A DNA stretch of 46,110 bases from Fibrella forsythiae. Its GTDB lineage: Bacteria; Bacteroidota; Bacteroidia; Cytophagales; Spirosomataceae. The stretch lies in NCBI RefSeq assembly GCF_017353175.1, contig NZ_JAFMYW010000014.1:1-46110 (forward strand), read 5' to 3'. Each line of letters begins with the position of its first letter. Position 1 is the first letter of the stretch. The position numbers and the translations under genes were made by a program. The notes beneath the pieces are model-generated. The model saw nothing but the letters and a program-made list of their open reading frames with translations, was not told the origin of the DNA and made no database searches. Of this stretch, positions 1-6,562 are shown piece by piece.

Positions 1-1311
1 CGAAAGGGTGGTGACCTCACCCTGCCACTTGCGGGGCGCTTTCAGGTTGTTCACGCTCGTAATGGCCCGGTCGATCAGCCGGGTGTGGTCCTGCAAGAGG
101 GCCGCCTTCTGGTTGGCCAGCAGCCAGGGCGTGGTGTGGTGGAAGTTACCCCTGGCCCCGCTTTGCAGCTGGCCCTGGTAGTGGGCGTAGCTGAAGAAGC
201 ATTTGGGGGGCATAAACGAGGCCCACTGCTGGCGGTGGCCGAACTTCTCCACCAGCTCCAGCTGGGTGATGCGCTGGGCGTACAGATCGTGGCAGGCCTC
301 GGGGCTGGGGCACCGCATGCGCCCGTAGAGCACATCCCGCCACAGCAGGTTGAGAATGTCCTTGGTGTGCTGCTCGGAGAAGCGCTGAGATGGCCACAGC
401 TTCTCTCTGGCCACTTCCCAGAAGGCCCTGGTCAAATAGCGCTTGGTGGCCTCCAGATCAGCAGGGGCGCTGGCTGATGCTGCCGGAGCCGCTGAGCCAG
501 GCGCGCTGGCACTTGGTTGAGAGCGCTCGCCGGTGGACCCGGCAGTTCCTAGGTGCCGGGTACCACCGGCTGAGCAGCCTCCCGTATCGCTAGAGGCCCC
601 TACAGGCCCGCTGTGGCTCGTTACTTGCTGGATGAGGGCGGATAAGGGGCCCGCCGCCCCGCCCCCCCCAGCCCCATTTAATGTGGCCCTACCGGGATGG
701 TGGGTGCCCGGGGCAGCCTCCCGTTTTAATGTCAAAGTTCCAATGTCAGATCGCGCGCCCCGTGGAGACGGTGGCACCGGACTTTCCCCGCCTCCCGAAA
801 CCTTATCCACCGTTTCCACACCGCCTTTAGGATAGTTAGTATTCCCTTTAAATGTGTTCTTATCCGGCGAAGTCTGCCGCATATGGGGGGAAAAGCCCGG
901 GTGAACCCCTGTTGAGAGGTCAACTAAGGGGATCGGCTCAAAGGCATCACCCAGCATAATCCACGGGCTTATCCACAGGGTGAAGTCATGGCGGTGGCCC
1001 CGAAACTGCTTGCGCACGATCCCGGCGGCGATGAGCTTTTCTAAATGATCGTAGATGGTGCGCGTGCCCGCCTTGGTCAGAGAGGCCAGTAAGCGACGAT
1101 TGGTGTAGAGCGGGGGCAGCTCGCCCGAGTCGATGGCCAGGGGGCTGCGCAGGTAAATACGTAGCTGCTGGCAGTAGACGCTCACCAGGGCGTTAAGCGT
1201 AAGCAGCGAGCCGTGGCGGATTTTGTGGAGCAGATTGGCCTGAAGCTCATTGTGGGCCTGCACGTGCTGGTTGAGGCGGGTGAAGACGGCTTTTTCGACG
1301 ATACTAAGCAT
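1..1311 (-). CDS. Winged-helix plasmid protein, C-terminus cut by window edge
   Basis: The minus-strand frame starting MLSIVEKAVFTRLNQ is open for all 437 codons from 1311 to the left edge, so the C-terminus lies outside. Residues about 45-120 look like a winged helix: a segment with TNRRLLASLTKAGTRTIYDH followed by LEKLIAAGIVRKQFRG, resembling replication-initiator or transcription-factor wHTH domains. Residues about 140-290 are low-complexity and rich in G, P and S, probably a disordered linker. A second folded part follows (DLEATKRYLTRAFWEVAREK onward). The best guess is a plasmid DNA-binding protein, perhaps an accessory replication factor. I do not recognise a named family over the full length. 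Absence of any stop in a GC-rich 1.3-kb frame and the location in a minus-strand plasmid run support it as a real gene. The start is the first ATG after the upstream palindrome. Confidence 0.7.
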   Translation of the reverse strand, partial: MLSIVEKAVFTRLNQHVQAHNELQANLLHKIRHGSLLTLNALVSVYCQQLRIYLRSPLAIDSGELPPLYTNRRLLASLTKAGTRTIYDHLEKLIAAGIVRKQFRGHRHDFTLWISPWIMLGDAFEPIPLVDLSTGVHPGFSPHMRQTSPDKNTFKGNTNYPKGGVETVDKVSGGGESPVPPSPRGARSDIGTLTLKREAAPGTHHPGRATLNGAGGGGAAGPLSALIQQVTSHSGPVGASSDTGGCSAGGTRHLGTAGSTGERSQPSASAPGSAAPAASASAPADLEATKRYLTRAFWEVAREKLWPSQRFSEQHTKDILNLLWRDVLYGRMRCPSPEACHDLYAQRITQLELVEKFGHRQQWASFMPPKCFFSYAHYQGQLQSGARGNFHHTTPWLLANQKAALLQDHTRLIDRAITSVNNLKAPRKWQGEVTTLS

Positions 1312-1361
1312 ACAGAGGGGGCAAGCGGTTGGGGACGTAGTTGGGGCGTAGGGGTGAGACG

Positions 1362-1389
1362 TTGGCGGGCCGACGCGTCGGCCCGCCAA
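1362..1389. repeat. 28-bp perfect palindrome upstream of the winged-helix gene
   Basis: Each arm is TTGGCGGGCCGACG and the centre is an MluI-type ACGCGT. It lies between the stop of the gene ending at 1501 and the start at 1311, 51 bp upstream of that ATG. No T-run follows on either strand, so an operator or other protein-binding site is more likely than an intrinsic terminator. Confidence 0.7.
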
Positions 1390-1500
1390 GCGCGACATAC
1401 TCAACGATATGAAAGGGGGCAATGATCGGGCTGTCCCATTGGCTTGGACAGGTCACTACTGAATCTTGGACAAACCGGCACTTTAGGCCACCAGCTGGCG

Positions 1501-1929
1501 CTAGGCAACCAATTGTCGGGGTACGTGCCGCACGCAGGCCAGATGCCGGAGAATCGCCCTGGCCTCCCCGCCTTCCAGCAGGGGCACCGGCCCCAGCTGC
1601 TCCTGAACAATCTCGTAGGTGAGCAGCGCGTGGGAGATCTTCACCCAGGCTTCGTGGGTCAATACCACCATGCCGTACTCCTGGGGGATTAGGCGCTCCA
1701 CAACGGTGAGCAGCCTGGGCGGCACATAGGTGGGCTGGCGATCCAGCCAGCGCAGCATATCCTGATCGATCAAGCGCCTGACGGTGGACAGGGCCTGGGG
1801 GCAGACAAAGTGAGTCTGCCAGCGCTGGGTGTTATCGATCACCGTAGGGGCAATGGGGGAGGCCAGGGGGCCGGGGGCAGCGATGTGCTGCTTGACAAAG
1901 GTTTTCAGAAGCGAGTGGAAGGTAGCCAT
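1501..1929 (-). CDS. Hypothetical plasmid protein, 142 aa
   Basis: This 142-residue protein starts MATFHSLLKTFVKQH and ends RHVPRQLVA. It is soluble, mixed alpha/beta in appearance, with no signal peptide, membrane segment or catalytic motif that I recognise. The stop is just 3 bp from the next upstream gene's end (1933), so it is the last gene of a tightly packed minus-strand operon running from about 2860 down to 1501. Such small, overlapping, unknown genes are typical of plasmid or conjugative backbones. Function unknown; a role in replication or transfer is only suggested by the neighbours. Confidence 0.6.
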   Translation of the reverse strand: MATFHSLLKTFVKQHIAAPGPLASPIAPTVIDNTQRWQTHFVCPQALSTVRRLIDQDMLRWLDRQPTYVPPRLLTVVERLIPQEYGMVVLTHEAWVKISHALLTYEIVQEQLGPVPLLEGGEARAILRHLACVRHVPRQLVA

Positions 1930-1932
1930 CGG

Positions 1933-2265
1933 TTAGAAACGATGAAACTTGTGAAGGGAAGCAATTAGCTGTTGCTGGGACTCTGACCGCTGCAAGCTGG
2001 TGGCCATCAGCACATCGGGGTCTGGGCCGTAATGGTCGGACTCGTAATGAATGAAGCCCAGGTACTGCTCGGTGAGCGTATCGTAGCGGATTACACCTAG
2101 GATCTGGGTGAGGGTCTTATCAAACCCATCCAACTGGGGCTTGATAATCAGTCGACGCAATTCACAGGTGTGCTCATCCAGATGCAGCCAGTGCAGGGGT
2201 TGATGAGCCACCGGTTGGAGCGCAAGGTCTATGGCCTCCGCGTAAGGGAAGATGGGGCTAGTCAT
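1933..2265 (-). CDS. Hypothetical plasmid protein, 110 aa
   Basis: The protein starts MTSPIFPYAEAIDLALQPV and ends LIASLHKFHRF. An in-frame ATG further upstream (2307) would add 14 residues, but the chosen ATG at 2265 overlaps the stop codon of the 35-residue membrane peptide gene (arrangement ATGACTAG), which is the usual sign of translational coupling. The sequence is predicted soluble; there are no familiar motifs. It sits in the middle of the minus-strand chain 2860-1501, three bases before the next gene. Function unknown. Confidence 0.6.
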   Translation of the reverse strand: MTSPIFPYAEAIDLALQPVAHQPLHWLHLDEHTCELRRLIIKPQLDGFDKTLTQILGVIRYDTLTEQYLGFIHYESDHYGPDPDVLMATSLQRSESQQQLIASLHKFHRF

Positions 2266-2365
2266 GAAAGTGCTTGTCCAGGGGGTTCTTAAAGGCTCCT
2301 TTGACACGGGGAATCAGCAGCGAGAAGACCAGCAGACTGATCAGGATGAGGGCCAGGCTCTTCAT
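2258..2365 (-). CDS. 35-aa single-pass membrane peptide
   Basis: A very short gene starting MKSLALILISLLVFSLLIPR and ending DKHFHD. Residues 3-19 form one hydrophobic helix, followed by a basic tail. Its ATG overlaps the stop of the upstream gene by four bases (ATGA at 2362-2365) and its stop overlaps the next gene's ATG, so it is locked between two genes by overlaps on both sides. This packing is the main evidence that it is translated. It could be a small transfer or lysis-type membrane peptide; the function is not known. Confidence 0.55.
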   Translation of the reverse strand: MKSLALILISLLVFSLLIPRVKGAFKNPLDKHFHD

Positions 2366-2652
2366 AGCGTGGGCAGGGGGATACCCGCCAGCCACAACAC
2401 TTGCTCGTAGTGATCGATCAGCGCGTTCAGGGGCATCGCCATCAAATGGGCGTCAGCCTCCTCACTAGTGCCGATCCAGTGTTCAACGGGCGAAAGGCCT
2501 GGGCCAAACGAGCTGAAGGGAACGATATAAAGGGCCATGGGCTGGCCCTTCTGCCATAATTGGCGCTGGGCGTAGAGATCGCGCAGGCGGTGCAGGATGA
2601 GTCGGGTGTCCACATCGCGTGGGACCTCGGGCCGGTTGATAGGGTTAGGCAT
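2362..2652 (-). CDS. Hypothetical plasmid protein, 96 aa
   Basis: The start chosen, MPNPINRPEVPRDVDTRL, overlaps the upstream gene's stop by eight bases. A longer reading from 2826 would run entirely over the upstream gene in another frame and is rich in S, R and P, so it is rejected. The body contains RLRDLYAQRQLWQKGQPM and ends WLAGIPLPTL. No recognised domain. It is coupled on both sides by overlaps in the minus-strand chain. Function unknown. Confidence 0.6.
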   Translation of the reverse strand: MPNPINRPEVPRDVDTRLILHRLRDLYAQRQLWQKGQPMALYIVPFSSFGPGLSPVEHWIGTSEEADAHLMAMPLNALIDHYEQVLWLAGIPLPTL

Positions 2653-2860
2653 GGTGCTGGCGCTTGATAGAGGTGAGCTGATCCCGCATGAGTAGGTCAT
2701 ACAGCGTGGCGCTGGTGGCAGAGCCGGAGAGGCGCTCTTTGAGGCGCACCCTGGCCAGGATCTGGTAGTCCTGGATCTGCTTGAGGCGAATGAGAGTGCC
2801 TTTTGTGGGGGGAGGGGGCGTGGCACTTTGGCCAGGCTTGACTACATTTGTGCGATTCAT
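2645..2860 (-). CDS. Small basic protein, 71 aa
   Basis: Starts MNRTNVVKPGQSATPP and ends LLMRDQLTSIKRQHHA. The first 20 residues are proline-rich and probably disordered; the rest (RLKQIQDYQILARVRLKERL) is helical and basic. An upstream in-frame start at 2941 would lie beyond the leader hairpin at 2878-2911 and is considered less likely. The 5' leader carries that hairpin, and a plus-strand promoter-like site and terminator lie antisense to it, so expression may be RNA-controlled. The protein could be a relaxosome or DNA-binding accessory factor, but this is only a guess. Confidence 0.5.
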   Translation of the reverse strand: MNRTNVVKPGQSATPPPPTKGTLIRLKQIQDYQILARVRLKERLSGSATSATLYDLLMRDQLTSIKRQHHA

Positions 2861-2916
2861 ACAGCGAATCAGTTTATAGCCCCGGCCCTGTCTACGAAAC
2901 AGGTTGGGGCTTTTTT
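2843..2916 (+). ncRNA. Candidate short antisense RNA over the leader of the 71-aa gene
   Basis: On the plus strand a TACATTTG element (2843-2850) matches the Bacteroidota -7 consensus, although the -33 position has TGG instead of TTG. About 60 bp later comes a strong intrinsic terminator: stem AGCCCC/GGGGCT with inner CCTGT/ACAGG, then six T. A transcript starting near 2857 would be about 60 nt, would begin with a GATTC/GAATC hairpin, and would cover the start codon of the minus-strand gene at 2860. No plus-strand gene precedes the terminator, which leaves it otherwise unexplained. Confidence 0.4.
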
Positions 2917-2950
2917 GTGAAAAATTGGGTAAGCTTGTCAAGAGGCCGGT

Positions 2951-3229
2951 TTACAACGGGGCCAGCGCGTCGGTGGAGTCAACCTCGCCTGTCAGTGTTT
3001 CCACGGCGGCCTCAACCAGTTCGGTAAGCTCTGGATCAGCCACGTGCAGCGAGTAGGCGTTCTTCCAGCGCACCAGGTTGGTGAGCCGGTCCAATTCAGG
3101 CTTCAGCTGCACCACTTGCCGGATCACAGCTAGCTGGCCTACTCCTTCTGGTAGCTTCGCCTTAGCCTGTTGCATACGCTGCTTGCAGGCTTTAGTGGCC
3201 GTTATCTTCTGCATAGGTTCGATTGCCAT
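2951..3229 (-). CDS. Hypothetical protein, 92 aa, divergent from repressor
   Basis: Starts MAIEPMQKITATKACKQRM and ends DSTDALAPL. It is helical and charged, with no signal or membrane segment. An alternative start at Met6 is possible. It diverges from the CI/LexA-like repressor gene, sharing about 130 bp of upstream region, a layout typical of a regulator with its target. It is the first gene of the minus-strand plasmid run. No family recognised; a repressor-controlled plasmid function is a fair inference only. Confidence 0.55.
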   Translation of the reverse strand: MAIEPMQKITATKACKQRMQQAKAKLPEGVGQLAVIRQVVQLKPELDRLTNLVRWKNAYSLHVADPELTELVEAAVETLTGEVDSTDALAPL

Positions 3230-3263
3230 CAGGTCAAAACAGACCCGTTCACATAACAGAGAT

Positions 3264-3299
3264 TTGGAAAACTGTAGTTACACCCTACTTTTACTTTTG
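3264..3299 (+). promoter_or_regulatory. Promoter candidate for the CI/LexA-like repressor
   Basis: TTG at 3264-3266 and TACTTTTG at 3292-3299 match the Bacteroidota -33 and -7 elements, with a slightly long 25-bp spacer. Transcription would start near 3306, upstream of the proposed ATG at 3364. Confidence 0.4.
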
Positions 3300-3362
3300 T
3301 CGGGGACCCCAATTATGGACTACCCTTATTCGACACTTCAAAAGTATGGTTTTAACTGATAA

Positions 3363-3377
3363 TATGGTTATACCATA
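3363..3377. promoter_or_regulatory. Inverted repeat overlapping repressor start, possible autoregulatory operator
   Basis: TATGGT-TAT-ACCATA is a perfect 6-bp inverted repeat with a 3-bp spacer. A matching half-site (GTATGGTTTT) lies about 20 bp upstream. Position on or next to the start codon suggests self-repression. Confidence 0.4.
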
Positions 3378-4077
3378 CAAATATTTTTTTGTGGAGCACA
3401 CTGGCGTTATACTTAAAGAGTTGATGAAGGCCAAAGGCCTTAAGCAGAATCGCCTGGCTGAACTGATTGGCGTGACACCGCAATCAGTCACTGACTGGGT
3501 GAAAGGACGCACTTTGCCGGACGTGCGCAAGCTTCAAGAACTAGCCCGTATCTTGGGCACCAGCGTTGATGTGTTAACTCAATTAGGGGAGCCGGAGCCC
3601 ACTGGATCGATCAGTCGTATCAGTCGCGTGAAAGTTGATTTGAGTCGGACCAAAAACCTACCACTGATCAGTATTAGAGGGCAAGCCTCTATTGTTGAGA
3701 AAAGCTTAGAAGGATGTCAACTCCAGTTCATTGAGGACTTTTATCAGCTCTTCCTTCCAGATATAGAGTTAGACGAAAAGAAACACGTTATCGTCGAAGT
3801 GGAAGGCGACTCAATGGAGCCAGACATTAAGAATCGGGCAAAGGTGTTAGGGGCCAGCGTAGCTAGTCAAAACATTAAGTACGAGTCAAACGCAGTGTTT
3901 GCTATTTTATATGCTGAGCGCTTCGTCCTTAAGCGTGTGAAGACAAATGACATTATCGAGAAAGGTCGTTTAGTACTCCACTCAGATAATGATCGATACG
4001 GTCCTATGTCAGTGGACGCTAATGATATTAAGTGTATGTGGAAGATTCTGCGAATTGTGGATTCTCCCGTTTACTAA
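3364..4077 (+). CDS. CI/LexA-like repressor: Xre HTH plus S24 peptidase domain
   Basis: A 237-residue protein from the chosen ATG (MVIPYKYFFVEHTGVILKEL). Residues about 10-70 are a Cro/CI helix-turn-helix (NRLAELIGVTPQSVTDWVKG). Residues about 140-235 are a LexA/UmuD S24 domain with the nucleophile in VEGDSMEP (Ser150) and the general-base lysine in FVLKRV (Lys190). I do not see the Ala-Gly cleavage dipeptide in the linker, so induced self-cleavage is uncertain. Earlier in-frame starts exist (3223, 3346), but sequence upstream of 3364 looks non-coding and contains promoter-like elements. It diverges from a small unknown gene and probably regulates it and itself. This is the type of repressor found on phages and integrative elements. 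Confidence 0.85.
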   Translation: MVIPYKYFFVEHTGVILKELMKAKGLKQNRLAELIGVTPQSVTDWVKGRTLPDVRKLQELARILGTSVDVLTQLGEPEPTGSISRISRVKVDLSRTKNLPLISIRGQASIVEKSLEGCQLQFIEDFYQLFLPDIELDEKKHVIVEVEGDSMEPDIKNRAKVLGASVASQNIKYESNAVFAILYAERFVLKRVKTNDIIEKGRLVLHSDNDRYGPMSVDANDIKCMWKILRIVDSPVY

Positions 4078-4099
4078 TCAAGTCTCTCTTTTTGAACAC

Positions 4100-4264
4100 A
4101 TGCGGCATACTAGACCAGTCATTCATCAGACTGAGCTTGACTATGAGCTGACGTGTACCCTGATCCCGGAAACCGAGCGCGAGCAGCAAGCCATCACCCA
4201 GTCAGAAGCAGGACTAGCCACTGAAGCCGAACAAGAGCTACTGGAACGCTACGCCAGGCTATGA
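4100..4264 (+). CDS. Possible 54-aa acidic protein
   Basis: From ATG at 4100 the reading is MRHTRPVIHQTELDYELTC and continues to LLERYARL. It is glutamate-rich and helical in its second half. It follows the repressor gene by 22 bp in the same direction and could be cotranscribed. Earlier in-frame starts lie inside the repressor gene and are unlikely. No homologous family comes to mind, and a chance reading frame cannot be excluded. Confidence 0.3.
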   Translation: MRHTRPVIHQTELDYELTCTLIPETEREQQAITQSEAGLATEAEQELLERYARL

Positions 4265-4398
4265 AGTCATTGACGGGCAGGTAACGGGCAGTACCTACCG
4301 GGCTAAGGTTAGAAACCAGCTCAGCAGGCAACAGGGCTAGGGCGTTTAGAGGTTAACAAGACGTGGAATTTTGCTCTAAGACTGACCTGAAATTACAG

Positions 4399-4429
4399 TT
4401 GACTGGAGCGGCAGAACAATTTAACTTTG
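4399..4429 (+). promoter_or_regulatory. Promoter of gdx operon
   Basis: TTG at 4399-4401 (within TTGACT), a 20-bp spacer and TAACTTTG at 4422-4429 give an exact match to the Bacteroidota promoter pattern. The start would be near 4436, giving a leader of about 95 nt that holds the riboswitch. Confidence 0.7.
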
Positions 4430-4466
4430 CCACGTTACGCAGACTCTTTCGGCTGCATAACAGCTA

Positions 4467-4513
4467 GGAGGACGACCTCCCCCATATGGGAACTGATCCG
4501 GGACGGCCCGATC
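4467..4513 (+). ncRNA. Guanidine-II (mini-ykkC) riboswitch
   Basis: Two tandem hairpins carry the hallmark ACGR loops. P1 is GGAGG-ACGA-CCTCC (4467-4480). P2 is CGGG-ACGG-CCCG (4499-4510), extendable by GAT/ATC with a bulged C. The linker is 18 nt and includes a small CCCATATGGG palindrome. The element ends 17 nt before the ATG of a gdx-type SMR gene, the classical target of this riboswitch. In the known class both loops bind guanidinium and expression is turned on. An apparent longer ORF start at 4486 lies between the hairpins and is an artefact. Confidence 0.88.
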
Positions 4514-4530
4514 GAATAACGGTCAATGTC

Positions 4531-4848
4531 ATGTCTTGGATCTATTTAGTACTTGCAGGCCTGCTAGAAATTGTCTGGGCCTATTTCATGAAACAGTCGG
4601 CGGGTTTTACCCGGCTTACTCCCTCACTCATTACTGTGGTTACCCTGTTGGCCAGTTTCGGCCTGTTAGCCCTGGCTATGCGTACACTTCCCCTAGGCAC
4701 GGCTTATACAATCTGGACAGGTATTGGCGCTATAGGCGCATTCCTGGTAGGCATTCTGGTATACAATGAACCGGCCAATGGAGCTCGTGTGCTTGCGGCC
4801 TTATTGGTTATGGCGGGAATAATTCTAATGAAACTCTCATCAACATAG
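4531..4848 (+). CDS. gdx: SMR-family guanidinium exporter Gdx (SugE type)
   Basis: A 105-residue, four-helix small multidrug resistance protein starting MSWIYLVLAGLLEIVWAYF. The membrane-embedded Glu13 in helix 1 is the proton/substrate carboxylate of the family. The Gdx/SugE subgroup signatures are present: GFTRLTPSL after helix 1, and RTLPLGTAY followed by WTGIGAIGA in helix 3. Members of this subgroup export guanidinium in exchange for protons at the inner membrane. The guanidine-II riboswitch directly upstream supports this substrate over general quaternary-amine efflux. The start is set by the end of P2 and by family length. A GNAT acetyltransferase gene follows after 9 bp and is probably cotranscribed. 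Confidence 0.93.
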   Translation: MSWIYLVLAGLLEIVWAYFMKQSAGFTRLTPSLITVVTLLASFGLLALAMRTLPLGTAYTIWTGIGAIGAFLVGILVYNEPANGARVLAALLVMAGIILMKLSST

Positions 4849-4857
4849 CTCGTACTG

Positions 4858-5388
4858 ATGATGAACATGGAGCCAATAACAATTCGAAAAGCAGGGCTGG
4901 AGGAACTAGCTACTGTGCAGCAGATTGGACGGGAAACCTTTTCCGAGACGTTTGCCGAAGCCAACACGGAGGCGAATCTGCACAAATACCTGAAAGAAAA
5001 CTTCAGCGATGTAAAGATCTCGGCAGAACTGGCCAATCCTAAGTCGCTGTTCTTCGTCGCATGGGAAGGTCAAAAGCCCATTGGCTATTTGAAAGTCAAT
5101 ATGGAACAGGCTCAAACCGAAGCCCAGGGGGAGACGGGTCTTGAAATCGAGCGCATTTACGTCAAGAACGCCTATCACGGTAAAAAGGTGGGGCAACTTC
5201 TTTACGAGCAGGCCATAACTATCGCCCGCCAAGAGAGCAAAACGCATGTCTGGCTTGGCGTCTGGGAAGAAAACCACAAAGCGATTCGGTTCTACGAGAA
5301 AAATGGCTTCGTGGCTTTTGATAAGCACATTTTCAAGTTCGGCGATGATGAACAAACTGATGTGATGATGAAAAAAACATTGGCATAG
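4858..5388 (+). CDS. GNAT N-acetyltransferase, PaiA-like (polyamine type)
   Basis: This 176-residue cytosolic protein has a full GNAT fold: motif A region with LEIERIYVKNAYHGKKVGQ (acetyl-CoA pyrophosphate loop) and motif B with WLGVWEENHKAIRFYEKNGF. The N-terminal part (ETFSETFAEANTEANLHKYL) and the C-terminal GDDEQTDVMMKKTL closely resemble Bacillus PaiA, a spermidine/spermine acetyltransferase. It probably acetylates a small amine. Being 9 bp behind gdx under the same promoter and riboswitch, it may deal with a guanidine-related or polyamine compound, which is inference. Three ATGs occur in the first 10 bases; any could be used. The substrate is uncertain, the fold is not. Confidence 0.85.
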   Translation: MMNMEPITIRKAGLEELATVQQIGRETFSETFAEANTEANLHKYLKENFSDVKISAELANPKSLFFVAWEGQKPIGYLKVNMEQAQTEAQGETGLEIERIYVKNAYHGKKVGQLLYEQAITIARQESKTHVWLGVWEENHKAIRFYEKNGFVAFDKHIFKFGDDEQTDVMMKKTLA

Positions 5389-5579
5389 ATGTTACCCATC
5401 TAGCAGTGGTTTACCCATTTGTTCTGACAACGAAAACCAGTTGATCCGCTAATTACTGGCATGAACCTTCGGGACATCTCCTTTCCCTAAACCGGCTAAC
5501 GTTCAAAACGAGTTTAGCAGATAATAGCTGGCGAATATTCACTTGGAAAAGGATAGAACCTAGCCGAAAACTAGTAGCA

Positions 5580-5613
5580 TTGAGGTGACTAAGCAAACCC
5601 AACTTTATCTTTG
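5580..5613 (+). promoter_or_regulatory. Promoter of small Xre gene
   Basis: TTG at 5580-5582 and TATCTTTG at 5606-5613 match the Bacteroidota consensus with a 23-bp spacer; the ATG follows at 5633. The 190 bp before it (5389-5579) hold nothing I can name. Confidence 0.5.
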
Positions 5614-5632
5614 GGAGTAAATAGCTAGGCGT

Positions 5633-5854
5633 ATGACAGAGAGAGCAGCACAGACTATCAAGCAACAAGTGGGTGGCTTGATACGGGAAGCCCGTAAAGC
5701 AAAAGGGTTGACTTTGAAAGAACTCGGCGATAAGGTAGGTCTCCTTGAGCCTACCCTAAGTAAATATGAGACTGGCAAGATCAATCCAAGCCTTGATATG
5801 CTTGAGCGGATAGCACAGGAATTGGGCTTTAAGCTGGAAATCAAACTTAAATAG
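5633..5854 (+). CDS. Small Xre-family helix-turn-helix protein, 73 aa
   Basis: Starts MTERAAQTIKQQVGGLIREA. Residues about 12-66 are a complete HTH_3 domain (LKELGDKVGLLEPTLSKYETG) with the scaffold helix MLERIAQELGFKLEIKLK at the C-terminus. There is no effector domain, so it should act as a simple DNA-binding regulator or as a single-domain antitoxin-like protein. No toxin gene is adjacent: the next gene is a 78-residue unknown protein. It has its own promoter with a short 5' leader. Target unknown. Confidence 0.85.
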   Translation: MTERAAQTIKQQVGGLIREARKAKGLTLKELGDKVGLLEPTLSKYETGKINPSLDMLERIAQELGFKLEIKLK

Positions 5855-5876
5855 CCCCTTTTTTTTGATTCCAAAC

Positions 5877-5907
5877 TTGCACTGTTAAGAATATTTATAT
5901 ATCTTTA
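5877..5907 (+). promoter_or_regulatory. Promoter of the 78-aa gene
   Basis: TTG at 5877-5879, 20-bp spacer and TATCTTTA at 5900-5907 (one mismatch to TAnnTTTG). It predicts a leader of about 85 nt containing the GCCCC/GGGGC stem at 5931-5970. Confidence 0.45.
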
Positions 5908-5923
5908 TAGAGTTGAAAGTCAA

Positions 5924-6042
5924 CAAAAAAGCCCCAACGCTCTCATCCGGGAAGATCACAGCGAAGGGGCAGAATGAATCACTCAAACCATAAGTTCAAA
6001 TGAACACGGTGCAAACTTACGCCCAATCTACGGGCGGTGCAA
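5924..6042 (-). ncRNA. Candidate antisense RNA over the start of the 78-aa gene
   Basis: The minus strand carries an exact promoter match: TTG at 6042-6040, 20-bp spacer, TAAGTTTG at 6019-6012. Transcription from about 6005 would cross the start codon and leader of the 78-residue gene and end about 80 nt later at an intrinsic terminator: GCCCC/GGGGC and CGC/GCG stems separated by an AA/AA internal loop (5931-5970), then six T. It is the same architecture as at 2843-2916. Confidence 0.5.
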
Positions 6043-6236
6043 CTCCCCTTGAGCCTACTGCTCAAACTCTACAACAGCAGCTAGAGACCCTGCAAAACGT
6101 AGTGTTAACGCTGGATAACCCGACTTTCCGGTTAAAGTATAGTTACGTGGCCATGGCCAGTGAGCAGCAGTTGAGCCAGACGTTGGCAAGGGTGATTGGT
6201 GAGCTTGATCCGCTGCTGATAGAGGCGCTAGCCTAA
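6000..6236 (+). CDS. Unknown small protein, 78 aa
   Basis: Starts MNTVQTYAQSTGGATPLEP and ends GELDPLLIEALA. The N-terminal 20 residues look disordered, the rest helical (LQQQLETLQNVV). No family recognised. The gene has a good promoter, a structured leader, a candidate antisense RNA and a 3' hairpin terminator. The C-terminal ELDPLL-IEAL motif and the terminator recur as a remnant at 18955-19066, which shows that this is a conserved, mobile or duplicated unit. Function unknown. Confidence 0.6.
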   Translation: MNTVQTYAQSTGGATPLEPTAQTLQQQLETLQNVVLTLDNPTFRLKYSYVAMASEQQLSQTLARVIGELDPLLIEALA

Positions 6237-6263
6237 GAAGCTATTCAATCGATTTACCTTATC

Positions 6264-6293
6264 AAGCCAGCTTATCAGGGGATAGGCTGGCTT
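6264..6293 (+). terminator. Hairpin after the 78-aa gene
   Basis: AAGCCAGC/GCTGGCTT stem with a 14-nt loop, 28 bp after the stop; followed by a weak T-rich run (GTTGATT). The rest of the gap to 6562 holds a GGCCGTTTT/AAACGGCC inverted pair about 90 bp apart and no gene. Confidence 0.5.
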
Positions 6294-6562
6294 GTTGATT
6301 ATAGAAAGCTGGTGAGGCCGTTTTACAAACAAGCGATCAATGTCGTACGCTCGTAAATCGTCTCACGAACTCAATTGTAACGCTGAAATAGGACGTTGAT
6401 TTGCGAAACGGCCATTTGAGACGGTTGACTGAAGCTGGTAACCGCAGCCGAGCAGGGCAAGGTAATGTCTTTCAGAACGGGCGTTTTGTGGTGCAAGCAA
6501 TTAATGACGACACATAATGCTAATTGAAGCGTAGCAAGGCTTACTTACAGGCAGTCCTCCTC

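Noticed and set aside
969-977. DnaA box TTATCCACA as a second origin
   Set aside because: It lies inside an open coding frame, without iterons or an AT-rich stretch nearby.
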